Source: Tardiphaga alba (GTDB lineage Bacteria; Pseudomonadota; Alphaproteobacteria; Rhizobiales; Xanthobacteraceae). From it: a stretch of DNA of 64,000 bases. Both the position numbers and the translations under genes were made by a program. The notes under the pieces are model-generated. The model was not told the origin of the DNA. It did no database searches and saw nothing but the letters and a program-made list of their open reading frames with translations. Each line of letters starts with the position of its first letter. Positions within the stretch are counted from its first letter, which is position 1. The stretch spans positions 3,489,001-3,553,000 of the forward strand of contig NZ_CP036498.1 of NCBI RefSeq assembly GCF_018279705.1, read 5' to 3'. This document shows positions 60,465 through 64,000 of the stretch, in pieces.

Positions 60465-60606
60465 GGTGTCCCTTCCTTTGAAATCTGGAATACCAAGTCC
60501 CTACCGCATCAAAGGTTCCCATTTAATGTAAACCGCGTGCAGCTGGACGATGCCGTCTTTTCGCATCGACAAAGGAACGCGACCTCGCACAGCACGTTCT
60601 ATTGGC

Positions 60607-60777
60607 ATGACCAATTCCAAGAAGAAGCACGAGCCTGATCAGCCGAAAAAACAAGACGAAAAAATTTCGCCAGCAGGCACGCATGACAAGCCCGAACTGA
60701 CTGACGATCATAAAACGCCTGGAGGCGGCATGTTGTCGGATAATGATCACAGCGAAGTCGAAGGACCGACGGGCTGA
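60607..60777 (+). CDS. Small hydrophilic protein of unknown function
   Basis: 56 residues, beginning MTNSKKKHEPDQPKKQDEKI and ending SDNDHSEVEGPTG. It is highly charged with no hydrophobic segment and is probably disordered. No strong ribosome binding site is visible upstream of ATG 60607. Similar small proteins with a TPGGGML motif occur, I believe, in Bradyrhizobium relatives. Confidence 0.5.
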   Translation: MTNSKKKHEPDQPKKQDEKISPAGTHDKPELTDDHKTPGGGMLSDNDHSEVEGPTG

Positions 60778-61041
60778 CGGTCAGCATCAAAGTGACGTCG
60801 GATCGTCATCACACATTCTTATGCGAACGCTAACGTTGCATTAACCGTCACGACTCACAGTGGTGACCAAGTTAGCGCGGGCCGGATGTACGCCTGCGCG
60901 GAAATGGCTCGGAACTCTTGGTTCCGGGTCATTTTTGTTTGTGTTGCACGCCCTGCCCGGTTCCATATGGCTGCATTGTCCTTGCGGCATGAACGATGCG
61001 CAAAGCCACACGTTGCCTCCTCGAGAACAAGGAGAAGCAAC

Positions 61042-61332
61042 ATGAAGAGAACAGCACTCGCTCTGGCGACCATCGCGGCCCTTGGCGCGGCCACCATCAC
61101 CACCAAGCCCGCTGAAGCACGCGGCGGTCGCGGTGCCGCCATCGGATTCGGCCTCGCCGCCGGCGCGCTGATGGCCGGCGCTGCAGCCAGTGGCGCTTAC
61201 GCCTACGGCCCGGGTCCCGGCTACTATGGCGGCCCACGCTACTATGGCGGTCCCCGATATTATGATGGCCCGCGTTACGGCTATTACGGCGGCCCACGTT
61301 ACTATCGCCACCGCCATTACGGCTATTATTGA
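61042..61332 (+). CDS. Secreted Gly/Tyr-repeat small protein
   Basis: 96 residues. Residues 1-27 are a signal peptide (MKRTALALATIAALGAATIT...AEA). The middle is an Ala/Gly-rich hydrophobic segment (AAIGFGLAAGALMAGAAAS). The C-terminal third consists of repeats YYGGPRY, YYGGPRYYDGPRY and YYGGPRYYRHRH. The ribosome binding site AAGGAGAAGC lies just upstream. Its function is unknown; glycine-tyrosine repeat proteins of this kind are often associated with the outer surface. Confidence 0.7.
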   Translation: MKRTALALATIAALGAATITTKPAEARGGRGAAIGFGLAAGALMAGAAASGAYAYGPGPGYYGGPRYYGGPRYYDGPRYGYYGGPRYYRHRHYGYY

Positions 61333-61342
61333 TAGCCCCCAC

Positions 61343-61383
61343 AATGACGAAAGGCCCGGAGCGATCCGGGCCTTTTCGTCATT
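61343..61383. terminator. Strong terminator after the Gly/Tyr-repeat gene
   Basis: AATGACGAAAGGCCCGGA pairs with TCCGGGCCTTTTCGTCATT with a single bulge and a GCGA loop. It lies 10 bases after the plus-strand gene and 25 bases before tRNA-Pro, so it may work in both directions. Confidence 0.85.
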
Positions 61384-61407
61384 CGTCTAGCAATTTCAGC
61401 TATTTAA

Positions 61408-61485
61408 TGGTCGGAGCGAGAGGATTCGAACCTCCGACCCCTAGTCTCCCAGACTAGTGCGCTAACCGGGCTGCGCTACGCTCCG
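61408..61485 (-). tRNA. tRNA-Pro (anticodon GGG)
   Basis: A 78-base cloverleaf with encoded CCA. The acceptor stem CGGAGCG pairs with CGCTCCG, the anticodon loop CTGGGAG gives GGG, and the T-loop is GGTTCGAATCC. Confidence 0.96.
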
Positions 61486-61568
61486 CCGAGGCATGCTGTA
61501 ACGTCGTTCCGGGCGGCGCGCAAGCCGCCAGACGACAGCCAGATCCCAAGACCAGGGGACGATCTCGC

Positions 61569-62519
61569 TCAAGTGCCGCCATCCTTCATCGCCGCATCGA
61601 GCGCGCGGCGGGCGGCGAGCAATTCTTCGAGCACGGCTTCCAGTCTCTCCCGGTCACGCAGGCGAACCGCGGGGCGCGGTGACGGAGCCGGCTGCGGATT
61701 TTCGCGCGGCTGCGGGGCCGGATTCGCGCGCGCTGTCGGCATTGGATTGGCGCGGCTCATGGTGGCGGGATCGGTGCGACCGATGGCCTGCTGCAGGCGC
61801 GGCTCGACACGCGGCGTGGCGCGCATCGCGGGGTCAGTGCGGACCTCCGGGGGCCGTACGTCCGGAGCCTTGCGCGCAGCGACCGGCTCAGGCTCGGCCT
61901 CTTCTTCCTCGGCGCTATCGTCCTCGGATACCTCGGCCTCCGCCTCTTCGTCTTCCTCTTCTTCCTCGCCGTCTTCTTCGTCCGCTTCTTCCTCGGATTC
62001 CTCGTCGTCACCGTCTTCGGATTCGTCCTCGTCGGACTCGTCCTCTTCTTCGGCGTCTTCGGATTCCTCGTCGGAGGCTTCCTCGTCTTCGGCCTCTTCG
62101 TCCTCGAGTTTTTCTTCGACGTCCTCTTCTTCCGGCTCTTCCTCGACCACCGGCGCCTTTGCAGCCGGCCGGCTCATGAGCGGCGCAGCAGAGGACATGC
62201 GTGGCTCCGACGCGCGTGCGGGCACGGGCGCGAAGGCCGGCGTGGCCTCTTCGTCCACCAGCCCCTGCACCGCCTTGATGCCGTTCTCTTTGAGAATCCG
62301 CTGCACACCACGGATCGTGTAGCCCTCGCCGTACAGCAACCGGCGGATGCCGCGCAGCAGATCGACGTCGTCCGGGCGATAATATCGCCGGCCGCCGGAT
62401 CGCTTCATCGGTTTGATTTGAGAGAACCGCGTTTCCCAGAACCGCAACACGTGCTGCGGAATGTCGAGGTCGTCAGCGACCTCGCTTATGGTTCGAAACG
62501 CATCCGGCGCTTTATCCAA
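61569..62519 (-). CDS. MerR-family regulator with a long acidic low-complexity region
   Basis: 316 residues. The N-terminal MerR helix-turn-helix fills residues 8-80 ([46 protein letters not shown]). Residues about 124-215 are almost only Glu, Asp, Ala and Ser, and the last third is Pro/Arg-rich, ending in a basic helix ([23 protein letters not shown]). No effector domain is visible. It lies 37 bases after ihfA on the same strand, the usual position for this gene in Rhizobiales. Confidence 0.88.
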   Translation of the reverse strand: MDKAPDAFRTISEVADDLDIPQHVLRFWETRFSQIKPMKRSGGRRYYRPDDVDLLRGIRRLLYGEGYTIRGVQRILKENGIKAVQGLVDEEATPAFAPVPARASEPRMSSAAPLMSRPAAKAPVVEEEPEEEDVEEKLEDEEAEDEEASDEESEDAEEEDESDEDESEDGDDEESEEEADEEDGEEEEEDEEAEAEVSEDDSAEEEEAEPEPVAARKAPDVRPPEVRTDPAMRATPRVEPRLQQAIGRTDPATMSRANPMPTARANPAPQPRENPQPAPSPRPAVRLRDRERLEAVLEELLAARRALDAAMKDGGT

Positions 62520-62556
62520 GTGCTGGATTCCTGTGGTTCATCTCGGTGCTATAAAT

Positions 62557-62892
62557 TCAATCGTCGTGGTCTTTGCCGTTACCGACGGCGTCGGTATTGC
62601 CGTTGATGCGCTGTTTCAAGATCGCCGACGGCTTGAACACCATCACGCGCCGCGGCGAGATCGGTACTTCCGTGCCCGTTTTCGGATTGCGTCCGATGCG
62701 CTCGCCTTTACTGCGCACCATGAAGGAGCCGAACGACGACAGCTTCACTGTCTCGCCCTTTTCCAGACAATCCGTGATCTCTTTCAGAACAAGTTCAACA
62801 AACGCAGACGACTCAGTGCGCGACAAGCCTACCTTTTGATAGACCGCCTCACACAGATCGACGCGTGTGACTGTTTTTCCCGTGCCCGTCAT
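62557..62892 (-). CDS. ihfA: Integration host factor subunit alpha
   Basis: 111 residues. The IHF-alpha pattern is present: [61 protein letters not shown] (beta-arm with conserved Pro) and [17 protein letters not shown]. It bends DNA with IHF-beta. It begins [10 protein letters not shown] and lies between fabH and the MerR gene, as in other Rhizobiales. Confidence 0.95.
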   Translation of the reverse strand: MTGTGKTVTRVDLCEAVYQKVGLSRTESSAFVELVLKEITDCLEKGETVKLSSFGSFMVRSKGERIGRNPKTGTEVPISPRRVMVFKPSAILKQRINGNTDAVGNGKDHDD

Positions 62893-63039
62893 GCCAGCCC
62901 CAAAAACTTCTCGGCGAACCGAAATTCGTCACGGAAACTAGGAGGTTAACGCCACGGGGTCAACACCGCAGGGCATTGCAAGCGCATGGAAAGTCGAGAC
63001 AATTTGAGATGTTGTGGTTTTGCCACCATCAGCGGCGCG

Positions 63040-64000
63040 TCACCAGCGGACCAGCGCCGAGCCCCAGGTGAAACCACCGCCCATGGCTTCGAGCAGCACC
63101 AGGTCACCTTTCTTGATGCGCCCGTCATTGACCGCAACAGATAGTGCCAGCGGGATCGACGCCGCCGATGTGTTGCCGTGCCGATCGACCGTGAGCACCA
63201 CCTTCTGCGGTGCAATATGCAATTTCTGCGCGGACGCATCGATAATGCGCTTGTTGGCTTGATGCGGCACGAACCAGTCGATGGTTTCCGCACTTGCGCC
63301 TGTCGCGGCAAAGGCATCGACGATCACGTCGGTGATCATGCCGACCGCATGTTTGAAGACTTCGCGACCTTCCATGCGCAGATAGCCAACGGTCTGCGTC
63401 GACGACGGACCGCCATCGACATAGAGCTTTTCCTTGTGCCGGCCGTCGGAGCGCAGATGCGTGGTGAGCACGCCGCGATCGGCCGTCGTTCCCGCGCCCT
63501 CTTGCGCTTCGAGCACGACGGCGCCGGCACCGTCGCCGAACAGCACGCAGGTGCCGCGGTCGGTCCAGTCGAGAATACGCGAGAAGGTTTCGGCGCCGAT
63601 CACCAGCGCGCGCTTGCCGGCGCCGGTGCGCAGCAGGCTGTCTGCCGTGGTCATGGCGAAGATGAAGCCCGAGCAGACCGCCTGCAGATCGAAGGCCGCG
63701 CCATGGGTGATGCCGAGCGCGTTCTGCACGGCGACGGCGGTGGCCGGAAAGGTCTGGTCCGGCGTCGAGGTCGCCAGCACGATCAGGTCAATCGATTGCG
63801 CATCGATGCCGGCATTGGCGAGTGCGGCCTTGGCTGCCTTGATGGCGAGATGCGAGGTGAACTCGCCTTCCCCGGCGATATGGCGCTGCTGGATGCCGGT
63901 GCGCTGGACGATCCACTCGTCCGACGTATCGACCTTCTTGGCCAGTTCAGAATTGGTGAGGATGCGCTCCGGCAGATAGGAGCCGCAGCCGAGCACGACC
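63040..64000 (-). CDS. fabH: 3-oxoacyl-[acyl-carrier-protein] synthase III, N-terminus beyond window
   Basis: At least 319 residues, open at the window end. The thiolase-fold catalytic residues are Cys in [11 protein letters not shown], His in [13 protein letters not shown] and Asn in [12 protein letters not shown]. It starts fatty acid elongation from acetyl-CoA and malonyl-ACP. The usual N-terminus is a few residues longer than the first valine codon here ([15 protein letters not shown]), so a short 5' piece is missing. It is followed by ihfA after 147 bases. Confidence 0.95.
   Translation of the reverse strand, partial: VVLGCGSYLPERILTNSELAKKVDTSDEWIVQRTGIQQRHIAGEGEFTSHLAIKAAKAALANAGIDAQSIDLIVLATSTPDQTFPATAVAVQNALGITHGAAFDLQAVCSGFIFAMTTADSLLRTGAGKRALVIGAETFSRILDWTDRGTCVLFGDGAGAVVLEAQEGAGTTADRGVLTTHLRSDGRHKEKLYVDGGPSSTQTVGYLRMEGREVFKHAVGMITDVIVDAFAATGASAETIDWFVPHQANKRIIDASAQKLHIAPQKVVLTVDRHGNTSAASIPLALSVAVNDGRIKKGDLVLLEAMGGGFTWGSALVRW

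Overview
The window is chromosomal DNA of high GC content from an alphaproteobacterium. Gene order and protein sequences point to the Bradyrhizobiaceae/Nitrobacteraceae (Bradyrhizobium, Rhodopseudomonas, Tardiphaga, Afipia relatives). The genus cannot be fixed from the sequence alone. Nearly all of it is core genome; I see no CRISPR array, transposase, prophage or plasmid origin.

Layout. (1) 1-19269, minus strand: a complete nuo operon (nuoA-N, NADH:quinone oxidoreductase) followed by birA, RNase J, methylmalonyl-CoA epimerase, a DUF1467 protein and a truncated membrane protein. Two genes inside the operon are not complex I subunits: an FkbM-type methyltransferase between nuoD and nuoE, and a ~54-residue membrane protein between nuoE and nuoF. 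(2) 19270-25023: a Met-rich exported protein, small ORFs, tRNA-Asp, an HU protein, peptidase T, a LuxR/LuxI acyl-homoserine-lactone quorum-sensing pair with a translationally coupled small ORF, and tRNA-Val. (3) 25189-32424: the proteostasis block lon, clpX, clpP, tig, then tRNA-Leu. (4) 32575-49897: mostly housekeeping genes, including a Tat-exported cupredoxin protein without copper ligands, NAD(P)HX repair, glnB-glnA behind a strong sigma-54 promoter, a ThDP enzyme, a PerM-type permease, a diguanylate cyclase, rplM-rpsI, a crotonase-fold protein, metY and ctaA. (5) 49972-60133: an exopolysaccharide locus with a deacetylase-fold protein, a CelD-type acyltransferase, a chain-length/tyrosine-kinase-like protein, GT4, a sugar-phosphate transferase, a polymerase/ligase and GT2. 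(6) 60210-64000: small secreted proteins, tRNA-Pro, a MerR regulator with a long acidic tract, ihfA and the 3' part of fabH.

Five genes (nuoL, a DUF3072 gene, lon, the exopolysaccharide chain-length gene and the sugar-phosphate transferase) each carry what looks like one missing base, and restoring it rebuilds a normal full-length protein. Because nuoL and lon are core genes, the simplest reading is sequencing or assembly error, so these genes should be treated as intact until the bases are checked.

The most interesting leads are the FkbM methyltransferase embedded next to nuoD; the luxI leader with a 20-bp inverted repeat and a hairpin that covers the ribosome binding site, followed by a coupled 60-residue ORF; and three proteins that keep a catalytic fold but have lost its catalytic residues (multicopper oxidase, polysaccharide deacetylase, BY-kinase).
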